NCBI RefSeq assembly: GCF_003112455.1
Contig: NZ_BDQX01000458.1
Coordinates: forward strand, 467,090 to 529,881
From: Paenibacillus agaridevorans
GTDB lineage: Bacteria; Bacillota; Bacilli; Paenibacillales; Paenibacillaceae
Length of the DNA: 62,792 nt
Reading direction: 5' to 3'
Shown: positions 42,462 through 51,098 of the stretch, one piece after another
Layout of the letters: each line of letters starts with the position of its first letter
Numbering within the stretch: the stretch's first letter is position 1
Position numbers and translations under genes: made by a program
The notes under the pieces: model-generated
What the model was told of the DNA's origin: nothing
Databases searched by the model: none
What the model saw: only the letters and a program-made list of their open reading frames with translations

Positions 42462-43336
42462 GGTTTCCCCCACTGTACTTGTCTGTACTTCAAAGGCGAC
42501 AGACCGGTCATTTTCTTAAATGTTCTGCTAAATACGGCCATGTCCGGATAACCCGAGTCCAGACCAATCTGCTGAACGGAGTTGCTCGTATGGACGAGCA
42601 GTTGCTTGGCTTTGTTTATCCGATAAAGCGCAATCAGACTAGCCGGGGTAGCACCCGCTATTTTCTTGATTTGCCGGGTCAAATAATCAGGGGAAAAATG
42701 AAACCGCGCAGCCAGATCCGACACAGTCAAAGGCTCCGAGAAGTGCTGCCGTATATAGGCAAGCGCTGGTTGAATGGAAGCATGGCTTCCTTCCTTAATA
42801 GACTCCGGTTCGATCATTCGTTCCAGCAATTCCAGAAAGCAGGCCTGTTTATGGAGAACCCCCTTGCCCGGCGCCACATCCTGTTGCAGCTTATGAAACA
42901 GCTCAAACCAGTCGGAATGAAGCCCATAGGTTCCCCGCATCGGCAGCTTCATAACATATTGGGGGAGCCGCACCCCTTCCCCGCTGTCAAGTTGCATGGT
43001 GCGAGACAGAACGGATTCCCGCTTCATCTCATCATTTTCAATATGCCAATCGGCTTGAGGCAAGAAATGGACAAAATGAAACACGGTCCGGATGCCCGCG
43101 GCCCGATGACCGTAATGCCGAATCCCCGGCGTCTGTATAAACCATTGACCGGGCATCAAGGTAAACGTCTGCTCGCCTTCCGTAAAATACAGAATTCCTT
43201 CTTCGATAAACATTGCAACAAACGTCGAAAAGATACGTTCAGGATGCTTCTGATCAGGTCCATAAACGACCCTGCCGGAAAAAATATAACCGGGAAAAGG
43301 ATTGCAATAAAAATTCAATAGCGGATGATGCTCCAT
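42458..43336 (-). CDS. AraC-family regulator leading the PUL operon
   Basis: Regulator of 292 residues. The N-terminal cupin-type ligand domain covers about 1-160 (GEQTFTLMPGQWFIQTPGIR). The C-terminal double helix-turn-helix covers about 190-292 (LAARFHFSPDYLTRQIKKIA and IGLDSGYPDMAVFSRTFKKM), ending SPLKYRQ. It is the first gene of the minus-strand operon and overlaps the kinase gene by four bases. Having both a one-component AraC regulator and a two-component pair in one operon suggests separate sensing of internal and external sugar. It diverges from the glycosidase gene at 43464. Confidence 0.92.
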   Translation of the reverse strand: MEHHPLLNFYCNPFPGYIFSGRVVYGPDQKHPERIFSTFVAMFIEEGILYFTEGEQTFTLMPGQWFIQTPGIRHYGHRAAGIRTVFHFVHFLPQADWHIENDEMKRESVLSRTMQLDSGEGVRLPQYVMKLPMRGTYGLHSDWFELFHKLQQDVAPGKGVLHKQACFLELLERMIEPESIKEGSHASIQPALAYIRQHFSEPLTVSDLAARFHFSPDYLTRQIKKIAGATPASLIALYRINKAKQLLVHTSNSVQQIGLDSGYPDMAVFSRTFKKMTGLSPLKYRQVQWGKP

Positions 43337-43358
43337 CTTCGCTCTCCATTCAAGTCGG

Positions 43359-43436
43359 ATTTGATCAAAATTATATCTGAAATAGCTATGTAATTAAAGA
43401 TATTTATATAATACTATCATTATAAAATGATCAAAT
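43359..43436. promoter_or_regulatory. Divergent promoter region with inverted ATTTGATCA sites
   Basis: ATTTGATCA (43359-43367) and its inverse TGATCAAAT (43428-43436) bracket an A/T-rich core that contains TATAAT (43407-43412). The arms are 60 bases apart. They may be half-sites for the adjacent AraC regulator acting on both the operon and the divergent glycosidase. Confidence 0.5.
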
Positions 43437-43463
43437 TAAAAAATGAGATGAGGGTAACGGCCA

Positions 43464-44468
43464 ATGAATGTATCCGATTTTTTGACTCCTTATAAGCACG
43501 CGCAACCTGTCCTCACCGGATCCGGGATAGCAGGTGCTTTCGACGAGACAGCGGTAGATTCTCCTTTTGTGTTCAAACATCAAGACCTGTATTACATGAT
43601 GTATGTAGGCTTTGACGGCACAGGTTATCAGACTGGGCTTGCAACAAGCGATAACCTGCTTGATTGGCTGCCGATCGGCGTTATTCTTCGCCGCGGGGAA
43701 GGCAATGGCTGGGATTCGATGAACGCAGCGGGCACCTGGATTTTGCGCGAAAATGACTTGAACGGAATTCCCGTTCTAAAGAAGTGGAACAACAAATATT
43801 GGCTTGTATACCATGCCTATCCCGATGAAGGCTACGAGAACGGCCCCGGCCGCATCGGCATCGCTTGGACAGAGGATCCTGCATTGCTTGTCTGGCACCG
43901 GATGCCCGAACCAATCCTTGTGCCGGAAAACGGCGGCTTGTGGGAGCAGGGCGGATTATACAAAGAATGTCTGGTCGAGCATAAAGGTCTTTTTTATTTG
44001 TTCTACAACGCCAAGAACATCACTGACATCCCGAATGACTGGCTTGAACAAATCGGCTTGGCAACCTCGACGGATCTCGTTCAATGGACCAGACACAGCG
44101 GCAATCCTCTGCTGCGGGTGGCCCCAAATTCCTGGGAAAGCCGGTTTGTCAGCGATCCATGCGTATTAAAGCACCAGGACAAATGGGTCATGTTTTATTT
44201 TGGTTTTGACGGCAATCAGGCGCAAGAAGGAATCGCTTTTTCCGACGACCTCTTGACCTGGACCAAACATCCCGATCCTATTATTGAGCCAGGTCCGGAA
44301 GGCAGCCTGGATAGCCTTTACGCGCATAAACCGTCCGTTATTGGCCACGAAAGGATTCTGTATCACTTTTATTGCGCATGCCGTCCAAGCCGTCCAGGCG
44401 ATATTACTGCCAACTTCGGCCAATACAGAACGATTGCGGTTGCCACATCGAAGCCTTTGAGGCAGTAG
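43464..44468 (+). CDS. Five-bladed-propeller glycosidase (GH43/GH130-like)
   Basis: Cytoplasmic protein of 334 residues with the repeated blade pattern of family 43/62/32/68/130 propellers: DSPFVFKHQDLYYMMYVGFD, LKKWNNKYWLVYHAY, LVEHKGLFYLFYNAKN and VLKHQDKWVMFYFGFDG each end a blade. Acidic residues at the blade starts (DSPFV, WEQGGLYKECLVE, VSDPCVL) are candidates for catalysis. No signal peptide. GAGGG precedes the ATG by nine bases. It diverges from the PUL operon with a shared regulatory spacer, so it probably degrades the imported oligosaccharide. It is distinct from the GH43 enzyme at 19594. The exact family needs alignment. Confidence 0.82.
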   Translation: MNVSDFLTPYKHAQPVLTGSGIAGAFDETAVDSPFVFKHQDLYYMMYVGFDGTGYQTGLATSDNLLDWLPIGVILRRGEGNGWDSMNAAGTWILRENDLNGIPVLKKWNNKYWLVYHAYPDEGYENGPGRIGIAWTEDPALLVWHRMPEPILVPENGGLWEQGGLYKECLVEHKGLFYLFYNAKNITDIPNDWLEQIGLATSTDLVQWTRHSGNPLLRVAPNSWESRFVSDPCVLKHQDKWVMFYFGFDGNQAQEGIAFSDDLLTWTKHPDPIIEPGPEGSLDSLYAHKPSVIGHERILYHFYCACRPSRPGDITANFGQYRTIAVATSKPLRQ

Positions 44469-44613
44469 CGAGTTTCCCCTCAATATCGAACTCGATCGGT
44501 CTTCAGAACGGAGGGCAACTTCGTTGGGTTGCTATGTTTTCGGAAACTTATAAATTCTTATTTGGTAACATAGGTTTAATCTTATATCATTCATCTACAA
44601 GGGGGATTATCGC

Positions 44614-44956
44614 ATGGGATTGTTCGACGGTTTAATGGGCAACGCCTCGGAGCTAAAGATGGAAGAGGTTCAGAAGGAATTTGTTCATATTCTGAGCAAG
44701 TCGGAGAGGTTCGAAAAAGCCTATAAGCTCATTCGGGATTTGTTCGTCTTTACGGATAAGCGGCTCATCCTGGTCGATAAGCAAGGACTCTCAGGCAAGA
44801 ACGCACTTTAGCATCGAGACCGCGGGCACGTTCGACATGGACGCCGAGCTGAAAATCTGGATTTCCGGCTCGGCGATGCCCGTTCAGAAAAAGTTTAACA
44901 AAAATTTGAATATCTACGAGTTGCAAAGCGTGCTTGCGGAGTACGTATTAAAATAA
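44614..44956 (+). pseudogene. Broken bacterial PH-domain protein
   Basis: The first 62 codons (MGLFDGLMGNASELKMEE, then KAYKLIRDLFVFTDKRLILV) match the start of the small PH-domain (bPH) proteins of Bacilli, which are about 125 residues. The frame then ends at TAG (44809-44811). In another frame the continuation is intact: HFSIETAGTFDMDAELKIWI, and finally NKNLNIYELQSVLAEYVLK before the stop at 44954-44956. Between the two halves the usual middle strand (about a dozen residues) is missing. A small deletion that also shifted the frame explains this. AAGGGGG still precedes the ATG, so the loss is probably recent. Confidence 0.82.
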
Positions 44957-44959
44957 AGG

Positions 44960-46843
44960 CTAAGCGACAAGGGTTATAGACTTCATTAATCCATCTTCTT
45001 TGGACAACGAGTACGTAATGAGAATATTTCCGTTAGGAAACGGAACGTCCATTCGGAATACGTCGACTGCTTCGTTGCTGGATTCGAAATCTTGCAGCTC
45101 GGCGTATCCGAATTGTTCTCCCGCCTTCGTCAGGTATTGAAGCAGCGTCCCCACTTCAGCTCCTTTATAGAGGTCTCGCAATTGCGCCGTCCACTCCTCC
45201 GCGTCCCAATCAGGGCTTTTCACCTGTATCTCATGTTTTTGCAGCATGTCGAGCAGATCGACAACCATCCTTCCGTCCCCTTCCTGCAGGGCAACCGCAA
45301 GCGCGATTTGACTTCTGTTCAACGTCGGCATATAACTTTCCAGGTTTTTCGCTGCCAGCATGTCGAATATGGCATCCGGTTCATGATGTTTGGCGAACCA
45401 ATAGGAATGAACGTCCATCGGATTCAACGGACTAGTGCCCGGTATGAGGAACCTGCCGTCCGCCGATACACGGTTTAATGCAGATGATTCCAGACGGGCC
45501 GAATATTTCAAGACGAAAACGTTTTCGCCGTTTCCGTCAACGAAAATTCGTACGAATAGCGGTTCGCGTGGCTTCTCGTCTCCTGGAAGAATCGCAGCAT
45601 AACCGTTATCGCTGGAATAATAAACGCTCCCGTCGTTCGAGCCATGACGGACAAGCCGATACAAGATCCGACTCTTGCGCTTCATCGGCTCTACCCAGAT
45701 ACTCGTAGTATTTCCGCTCGTCGTTCGTACCTCTTCATCTATTTCCCATACGATGTCGGCAATACCCCGAAGCTCGTCTGGCTGTCTTCCATTCCCTAGT
45801 TCCGGCAGCTTCATATCCAATTTGTAATCTTCTGAACGCCATTCGTATGCGGTGTAGCGTTGTTCGGAAGCATAGAAGACATCCGAGAAGTTCGAACGGC
45901 TCATGATGCCTTCATAAGTCGGCTTCCGTACCGAATCGAACAGAGTCAGATGTTTCCCCGACGAGGCATACACGCCTCCTGCAACCAATGTCGGAATAAG
46001 GAGGACATGGATAATGGCGATGAGCCGGTTATGCGAAGTGACAACGGGCTGCAGTTTGGGGATTGAGTCGCCGTCTTTCTTGAGATTGGATGCCAAGGTA
46101 AACATGAGAGCCACGATTAGCAGCGTGCCTATGCTGGAATGGAGAAGCAGCGGGACGGCGTAACCATACGGAGCCGGCATCATTCTCGTCAAACTGATCG
46201 CGAACGTGCACAACATGGCGATCAAAGCTAGCGGGAGCATCGCGCCGAAATAACGGCGGAACATGCCGGGCGCTTTCGCAAGAGCGTCGCCTAACGTCAC
46301 GTCTTGCAGTACCATGAAGTAGGGCGTTATGGAATAAATCATCATGACCACGAGTAAAAGAAGTCCTAGCGGGAAAAATACCGCCGATAAAAAGAGCATA
46401 AGGACTCCCGCCAAAAACTGAATAATCGACCACGCCAGCATTTCGCTAAAATAGCGGCGTCCGTTTGCCCAAAACGGCGCAACCCTTCGATCGACAACCC
46501 ATCCTCTCACTCCTCCCAGAAACATGCCCCTTACAAAGCTCTGAAGGACCAATACCGCTGCCGAAACGAGCACGCTTGCCGCTCCCCACAGTGGCTCACC
46601 TCTCTGAAGCGATGTATATCCCGCCTTCAAGTCCTGCAGCGACGGCATATATAGCGGCAGTTTAGCATGGAAACTTTCCGTCCGGGTTTCCCAGCCTGCC
46701 GCTCCGGCTTCAATGAGGCTAACCGATGAAGACGAGGAAACATAGGGATAAACAGAAAAGCCGTAATAATAACCCGCCACGATCAAAGCCGTAATAAACA
46801 CTTCAAACAACAACACGAGCACGATTAAACGGCTATATGCCAC
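44960..46843 (-). CDS. Large membrane protein of unknown function
   Basis: I do not recognise this 627-residue protein. Residues 1-300 hold six or seven membrane helices (LIVLVLLFEVFITALIVAGY, AASVLVSAAVLVLQSFV, FPLGLLLLVVMMIYSITPYF, MLPLALIAMLCTFAISL, SIGTLLIVALMFTLASN, AIIHVLLIPTLVAGGVYA). The remaining 320 residues appear extracellular, rich in charged and aromatic residues. The stretch TLGDALAKAPGMFRRYFGAM is typical of integral membrane proteins that remodel envelopes in Firmicutes. The GTG at 46843 follows GGGAGGGACA, 11 bases after the upstream gene's stop; the frame is open further but overlaps that gene. It forms an operon with the 161-residue gene upstream. Confidence 0.75.
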   Translation of the reverse strand: MAYSRLIVLVLLFEVFITALIVAGYYYGFSVYPYVSSSSSVSLIEAGAAGWETRTESFHAKLPLYMPSLQDLKAGYTSLQRGEPLWGAASVLVSAAVLVLQSFVRGMFLGGVRGWVVDRRVAPFWANGRRYFSEMLAWSIIQFLAGVLMLFLSAVFFPLGLLLLVVMMIYSITPYFMVLQDVTLGDALAKAPGMFRRYFGAMLPLALIAMLCTFAISLTRMMPAPYGYAVPLLLHSSIGTLLIVALMFTLASNLKKDGDSIPKLQPVVTSHNRLIAIIHVLLIPTLVAGGVYASSGKHLTLFDSVRKPTYEGIMSRSNFSDVFYASEQRYTAYEWRSEDYKLDMKLPELGNGRQPDELRGIADIVWEIDEEVRTTSGNTTSIWVEPMKRKSRILYRLVRHGSNDGSVYYSSDNGYAAILPGDEKPREPLFVRIFVDGNGENVFVLKYSARLESSALNRVSADGRFLIPGTSPLNPMDVHSYWFAKHHEPDAIFDMLAAKNLESYMPTLNRSQIALAVALQEGDGRMVVDLLDMLQKHEIQVKSPDWDAEEWTAQLRDLYKGAEVGTLLQYLTKAGEQFGYAELQDFESSNEAVDVFRMDVPFPNGNILITYSLSKEDGLMKSITLVA

Positions 46844-46854
46844 TGTCCCTCCCA

Positions 46855-47340
46855 CTAAAAGGAACCTCCGCACATAAGCCGATTCCACTCCTCGAGCTCC
46901 GGAAGCTCGCTTTGCTGGACGCCCGGCGGGGTAATCGCGCACAACTGTTTTGGCTTGCCCCTGTTTCCGAATGTTAGGATAACCTCCGTCCGAATCGGAC
47001 GGCTGTCAATCTCGAACGTTAACTCCGCATGTCCGGTGCTGTAGCTGCCATCGTCGAATTCGGCTCTTATCCCATCGAATGTCAGCAGCTTGAAATCTTG
47101 TTTTTCGAATAATTCCCGCATGTCATTCGGCCAACTGTTGTTGGCGGTGGAATCCTCGAACCGTTTCATCGCCTCATTAAAATCTTGCTTGCGAATCTGC
47201 TCTAAAAAAGCTTCTGTGTTATTTTTCAGGAGTGGCGGATTCCAAAACCAGCCTATCGTCTGGAAGAAAAAGTAGGCAGCTGTACCGATGCCAATCGCGA
47301 AAATGACAATTTTAATCCCTAAACTTGTTCGTTTGCTCAC
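46855..47340 (-). CDS. Membrane-anchored protein of unknown function
   Basis: Protein of 161 residues with one N-terminal membrane anchor (IKIVIFAIGIGTAAYFFF) and an extracellular domain of about 125 residues. The stretch NNTEAFLEQIRKQDFNEAMK, then RFEDSTANN resembles NTF2-like or DUF4878-type lipoprotein domains. No specific family is recognised. It is transcribed with the large membrane protein downstream (11-base gap), so they may form one envelope complex. Confidence 0.72.
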   Translation of the reverse strand: MSKRTSLGIKIVIFAIGIGTAAYFFFQTIGWFWNPPLLKNNTEAFLEQIRKQDFNEAMKRFEDSTANNSWPNDMRELFEKQDFKLLTFDGIRAEFDDGSYSTGHAELTFEIDSRPIRTEVILTFGNRGKPKQLCAITPPGVQQSELPELEEWNRLMCGGSF

Positions 47341-47465
47341 GTTATACCTCCGCTATGCTTACATATTACCCTATAATTAGAAACGCATGTTGAGCAGAAA
47401 AGTTGCCTTTCTATAGGCGATTTCTGAATTATGGCTATCTGGGAAAATAGATCACTTTATAAATA

Positions 47466-47518
47466 GAAATGGCGGTGCTAGGGTTGAACTTTCCCCGCAC
47501 CGCCATTTCCGGCTTTTT
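47466..47518. terminator. Bidirectional terminator hairpin
   Basis: GAAATGGCGGTGC (47466-47478) pairs perfectly with GCACCGCCATTTC (47497-47509), a 13-bp stem. A T run follows on the plus strand and a T-rich stretch on the minus strand. It ends the copper-amine-oxidase-stalk gene. The rest of the 47341-47634 spacer shows nothing clear. Confidence 0.8.
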
Positions 47519-47634
47519 CGCAGAAACCTGTTTCAGCGACGTTATCGTCAGTTTTCCGAAAGCTGATCGGACAATCCCCCATGTGGCTCAAAAGTCCTTC
47601 GGATTGCTTCGCAATTCGCTGCCGTTATCTCGTC

Positions 47635-48234
47635 TTAAGGGCCGAAAGTTTCCAGCGGAATGGACATGACGTTAATACGCGAGCCGTCCTTCGCGCTGTA
47701 TTCGAACAACTCCAGCGTCAGCGTGCCGTTAACGGGCTGCCCAGATTCCGGAATTTCGAGTTCGATCGCGAACGGTGACCATGCCGGAGCCCCTTCCGCA
47801 AGAGTATGGAATTGTTCCAGCAAATAATTATGCCCGTCTTCGACGGCATAATTCATGACTGCTTCGAATACCCGTGCAGTTCCCGATACGATATATCTGC
47901 CATTAGAACCGTTGACGCTGACATTGCAAAATGCATTGTTGCATGGGCGCATATCCTCGCTTGCAGTGATATGGACTCGCCTTAAAGCATCATCCCAAGC
48001 AACCGATGCCCCCAACAGATCGCCTACGGACCGAAGGGGCACATACGTACTTCCCTGATAATTCAGCATGGGCAATTTTCCATCCGTATAAGCCACATTA
48101 TTTACGAATACCGGATACGATGCTTCCGTCAAAGAATACGTCGTCTTCTGCGTCGCCGCCATCGAAGGCAGCGCCGTCATGAGCAATCCTCCCATGACCA
48201 AGCCTATTATGAATCCTTTCGCATTTTTAAACAA
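47635..48234 (-). CDS. Exported stalk-domain protein with Gmad2 spore-germination-type domain
   Basis: Secreted protein of 199 residues. A signal peptide covers about 1-27 (FIIGLVMGGLLMTALPSMA). Next comes a copper-amine-oxidase N-terminal 'stalk' repeat (FVNNVAYTDGKLPMLNYQGS, then TYVPLRSVGDLLGASVAWDD). The C-terminal half matches the Gmad2 immunoglobulin-like domain (VSGTARVFEAVMNYAVEDGH, then AKDGSRINVMSIPLE). In Bacilli such domains occur in proteins of the spore or cell envelope. The start is TTG at 48234 with AGAGAGG upstream. There is no operon partner. Confidence 0.82.
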   Translation of the reverse strand: MFKNAKGFIIGLVMGGLLMTALPSMAATQKTTYSLTEASYPVFVNNVAYTDGKLPMLNYQGSTYVPLRSVGDLLGASVAWDDALRRVHITASEDMRPCNNAFCNVSVNGSNGRYIVSGTARVFEAVMNYAVEDGHNYLLEQFHTLAEGAPAWSPFAIELEIPESGQPVNGTLTLELFEYSAKDGSRINVMSIPLETFGP

Positions 48235-48445
48235 ACTTGCACCTCTCTTCTCCTCAATTCCCTCAGCGGGATTTATTCCATCTTATGCAGAAGAATAGTG
48301 AATCCATGAATGACGAATCTTCGGCGATAGAGAAGGCGCTGGGCAAAATCGCATACAAACAAAGCAAATACTCGCCCTTGCAACTCGATTGCGCGCACGA
48401 TACGCTTGTATGACTACTAACAACAGAATGGAGCGTGCGCCTGCT

Positions 48446-49282
48446 ATGTTTGTTAATCGCCTTTCAATAAGCAGCTGGAGTCTTCATCGCTGCCTTGGTC
48501 CACTTCGCTGGACCGTCTGGGATCAGACTTCCCGGACTCAGTCCACCAACATTCAGGAGCAGCCGGAGCTTTTTTCGCTCCTTGATCTGCCATCCGACGC
48601 CGCTTCCCGAGGATTGTCGTATCTGGAGCTCTGCCATTTTCATTTCCCATCCCGAGAGGACGATTATTTAAAGAAACTCCGTTCCTCGTTTGCCGATGCC
48701 GGCATCGCCTTTCATACTTTGTTAATTGACTATGGCGACATCTCCTCTCCGGATCCCGTACGCCGGGAATCCGATATCGCTTATTTGAAGGGCTGGATGG
48801 AGACCGCTGCCCTGGCGGGCGCCGCTGCCGTCCGAATCGTCGCCGGCGAACAGCCGGCCGGAGACTCGGAGGCGATCCGGCGAAGCGCGATTGCTCTGCT
48901 TGAACTGAGCCATTACGGGACGCCGCTAGGCGTTAAAGTCGTCACGGAAAATTTCCGCGATCTGACATCCACCGTAGACAGTTGGAGAAATCTGCTTGCC
49001 GAGACGGGCAATGAGGTGTCCACTATCGTCGATTTCGGCAATCTGGCTAAGAAGGAGAAGGAAGCGGGCATCGTCTTTGGAACGCCTCTCGCGCACTCCT
49101 TCCATGCCAAGCCGGAGTACGGCGACGATGGTTCCATTAACGCCGAATCGCTGCGGCAGCTGCTCCGACTAGCCGGAGCGGGCAATGCCGATGCGCCGGT
49201 GTCCCTTATCTTCGACCGGGACGGGGATATGTGGGAAGGCATCGAGAGGATCAAGAATGTCGTTCTGAGCGTAGAAGAATAG
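48446..49282 (+). CDS. Sugar phosphate isomerase/epimerase (TIM barrel)
   Basis: Predicted isomerase or epimerase of 278 residues of the xylose-isomerase-like superfamily. Likely metal ligands are Glu in VVTENFRDLTS, Asp in TIVDFGNLAKKE, His in SFHAKPEYGDDG and Asp in SLIFDRDGDMWEG. The opening RLSISSWSLHRCLG is a standard first strand. The start is uncertain: the ATG at 48446 has GGAG 12 bases upstream, and an ATG at 48428 has none. It is a single gene converging on tyrS. It is only distantly related to the isomerase at 4307-5110. Confidence 0.82.
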   Translation: MFVNRLSISSWSLHRCLGPLRWTVWDQTSRTQSTNIQEQPELFSLLDLPSDAASRGLSYLELCHFHFPSREDDYLKKLRSSFADAGIAFHTLLIDYGDISSPDPVRRESDIAYLKGWMETAALAGAAAVRIVAGEQPAGDSEAIRRSAIALLELSHYGTPLGVKVVTENFRDLTSTVDSWRNLLAETGNEVSTIVDFGNLAKKEKEAGIVFGTPLAHSFHAKPEYGDDGSINAESLRQLLRLAGAGNADAPVSLIFDRDGDMWEGIERIKNVVLSVEE

Positions 49283-49296
49283 CCCCGCGAAAAAAC

Positions 49297-49345
49297 AAAG
49301 ACGCCCTGCCATCCAGTAAAATCACTTGGATGCGAGCGTCTTTAT
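49297..49345. terminator. Bidirectional terminator between isomerase and tyrS
   Basis: AAAGACGC (49297-49304) pairs with GCGTCTTT (49336-49343), with an inner CATCCA/TGGATG stem. T runs follow on both strands. Confidence 0.8.
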
Positions 49346-49367
49346 TGTTCGGCATAAATGTTGCCGC

Positions 49368-50627
49368 TTATGACATTTTTACGAGGCTGTAGTTCTTTTT
49401 GCCTTTGCGGATAATGATAAAGCGGCCGCCGATGGCTTGATCTTCGGACACCTCAAGCGTGAGGTCGGTTACGCGTTCGCCGTTCATGGAGATGGCGCCG
49501 TTCGTAATATCTTCGCGCGCTTGGCGTTTGGATGGTTCGATGCCGAGATCCACGAGCCAGTCGACGATGTTTTTCGCCTCGCGGCCCGATTCGAACGTCG
49601 GCATTTCCTTGAAGCCCTGCTCGATATCGTCCGCCGTCAAGGAGCCGATATCGCCCGTGAACAGAGCCGCCGTAATACGCTTCGCCTGCTCCAGCAGTTC
49701 CTCGCCGTGCACAAATCTCGTCATCTCTTCGGCAAGCTTTTTCTGAGCTTCGCGTTTATGCGGCTCTGACTGCACCTTTTCCGCGAGCGACTCGATCTCT
49801 TCCATCGACAAGAAGGTAAAGTACTTCAAGTATTTGACGACATCGCGGTCGTCCGTATTTGCCCAGAACTGGTAGAATTCGAACGGCGTCGTTTTGTTCG
49901 GATCGAGCCAGATCGCGCCGCCCGCCGTCTTGCCGAACTTCGTCCCGTCCGCTTTGAGCATGAGCGGAATCGTTAGTCCAAATGCCTTGGCTTCGCTGCC
50001 TTCCTTCTTTCGGATCAGGTCCAGGCCGCTTGTAATGTTGCCCCATTGATCGGAGCCGCCGATTTGCAATTGCACATCCTCGTTCTGGAAAAGGTGAAGG
50101 TAGTCGAGCGATTGCAGAATCTGGTACGAAAACTCAGTGAAAGAGATTCCGCTGTCGAGACGACTGGACACGACGTCCTTCGCCAGCATCGTGTTGATGC
50201 TGAAGTTTTTGCCGTAGTCGCGCAGAAATTCGATAACGTTGATCTTGTGCGTCCAGTCGTAGTTGTTGACCATCCGGATGTTGTTGTCGCCATCCGTGAC
50301 GAACAGCTTGCGCAGCTGCGCCGTTAGCGCTTCAACATTGTCCTGGATCTGCTCCAGCGTCTGCAGGGATCTCTCCGACGTACGGCCGCTTGGATCACCA
50401 ATAGTACCCGTTGCGCCGCCGATCAGGATAACAGGACGATGGCCGGCCAGCTGGAATCGCTTAAGCACCATAAAGGGGATCAAATGTCCGATATGCATGC
50501 TGTCGCCCGTAGGATCCACGCCGCAGTATAGCGACACGGCTTTCTCGTTCGTCAAGGCGCGGAGTCCCTCCGCGTCGGTCTGCTGATTAATGGCGTCGCG
50601 CCATTCCAATTCGTCGATAATGTTCAT
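49368..50627 (-). CDS. tyrS: Tyrosyl-tRNA synthetase
   Basis: Charges tRNA-Tyr with tyrosine in the cytoplasm, 419 residues, the normal bacterial length. The class I signatures are present: HIGH as HIGH (His45-His48 in GDSMHIGHLIPF) and KMSKS as KFGKT (in KADGTKFGKTAGGAIW). The C-terminal S4-like RNA-binding domain is visible (SKRQAREDITNGAISMNGER). AAGGAG precedes the ATG by ten bases. Expression is controlled by the T-box leader upstream. The KFGKT sequence and length place it in the TyrS (not TyrZ) form of Bacilli. Confidence 0.97.
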   Translation of the reverse strand: MNIIDELEWRDAINQQTDAEGLRALTNEKAVSLYCGVDPTGDSMHIGHLIPFMVLKRFQLAGHRPVILIGGATGTIGDPSGRTSERSLQTLEQIQDNVEALTAQLRKLFVTDGDNNIRMVNNYDWTHKINVIEFLRDYGKNFSINTMLAKDVVSSRLDSGISFTEFSYQILQSLDYLHLFQNEDVQLQIGGSDQWGNITSGLDLIRKKEGSEAKAFGLTIPLMLKADGTKFGKTAGGAIWLDPNKTTPFEFYQFWANTDDRDVVKYLKYFTFLSMEEIESLAEKVQSEPHKREAQKKLAEEMTRFVHGEELLEQAKRITAALFTGDIGSLTADDIEQGFKEMPTFESGREAKNIVDWLVDLGIEPSKRQAREDITNGAISMNGERVTDLTLEVSEDQAIGGRFIIIRKGKKNYSLVKMS

Positions 50628-50798
50628 TTGTTAAGCACTCCTTCGATTATTCGTGAAATAAGGAAAACGGTTGCGCCAACCCTTTAAATGCCTGGAAACT
50701 AGGCAAAACGGCTACGCCGTCCAGTGGAGGCGGGGCGCGTTTCGTTTCGAGAATTATTGAGAAAGCACGGCGAAATCCTATACTTTCTTAACAATTAA

Positions 50799-51063
50799 AA
50801 AAACGCCCCTAGTCTATGGAAGACATAGGGACGATTATTAACCGTGTTACCACCCAAATTGCATCAACTAAGCAGCGCCCGCGGACGTGTCGTTGATACC
50901 ACTCTAGGCGAGATATCGTTCGCCAATCCGCCCGGCATTACCCGAGATGCTCCAGAGTGTATTTCGCAGGCTTAATGTGTGCCGGGTTCCATCGCCCCCC
51001 GGCTTTCTGGGACAGGGACTAAGCCGCTACTGCGCTCTTTCGACGCAAGTCGCTTATAAGATT
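50799..51063 (-). promoter_or_regulatory. T-box riboswitch leader of tyrS
   Basis: The minus strand carries the conserved T-box sequence TGGGTGGTAACACGG (50856-50842). It is followed by a terminator hairpin (CGTCCCTA pairing with TAGGGGCG, then seven T, ending near 50799). The 3' side of stem I contains GAAATACAC with TAC at 50961-50959, the expected tyrosine specifier codon. Uncharged tRNA-Tyr should bind and favour the antiterminator. The transcript begins near 51063. Between the terminator and the start codon (50628-50798) no further element was seen. Confidence 0.92.
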
Positions 51064-51069
51064 AAAGCA

Positions 51070-51098
51070 AGTATAGAGAATGACGCATGGATTGTCAA
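51070..51098 (-). promoter_or_regulatory. Sigma-A promoter of the tyrS T-box transcript
   Basis: Consensus TTGACA (51098-51093) and TATACT (51075-51070) are exactly 17 bases apart on the minus strand. The -35 box overlaps the stop codon region of the AraC gene upstream. Confidence 0.85.

Noticed and set aside
43359..43436. Terminator hairpin
   Set aside because: The arms are 60 bases apart in a divergent promoter region, so an operator pair is more likely.
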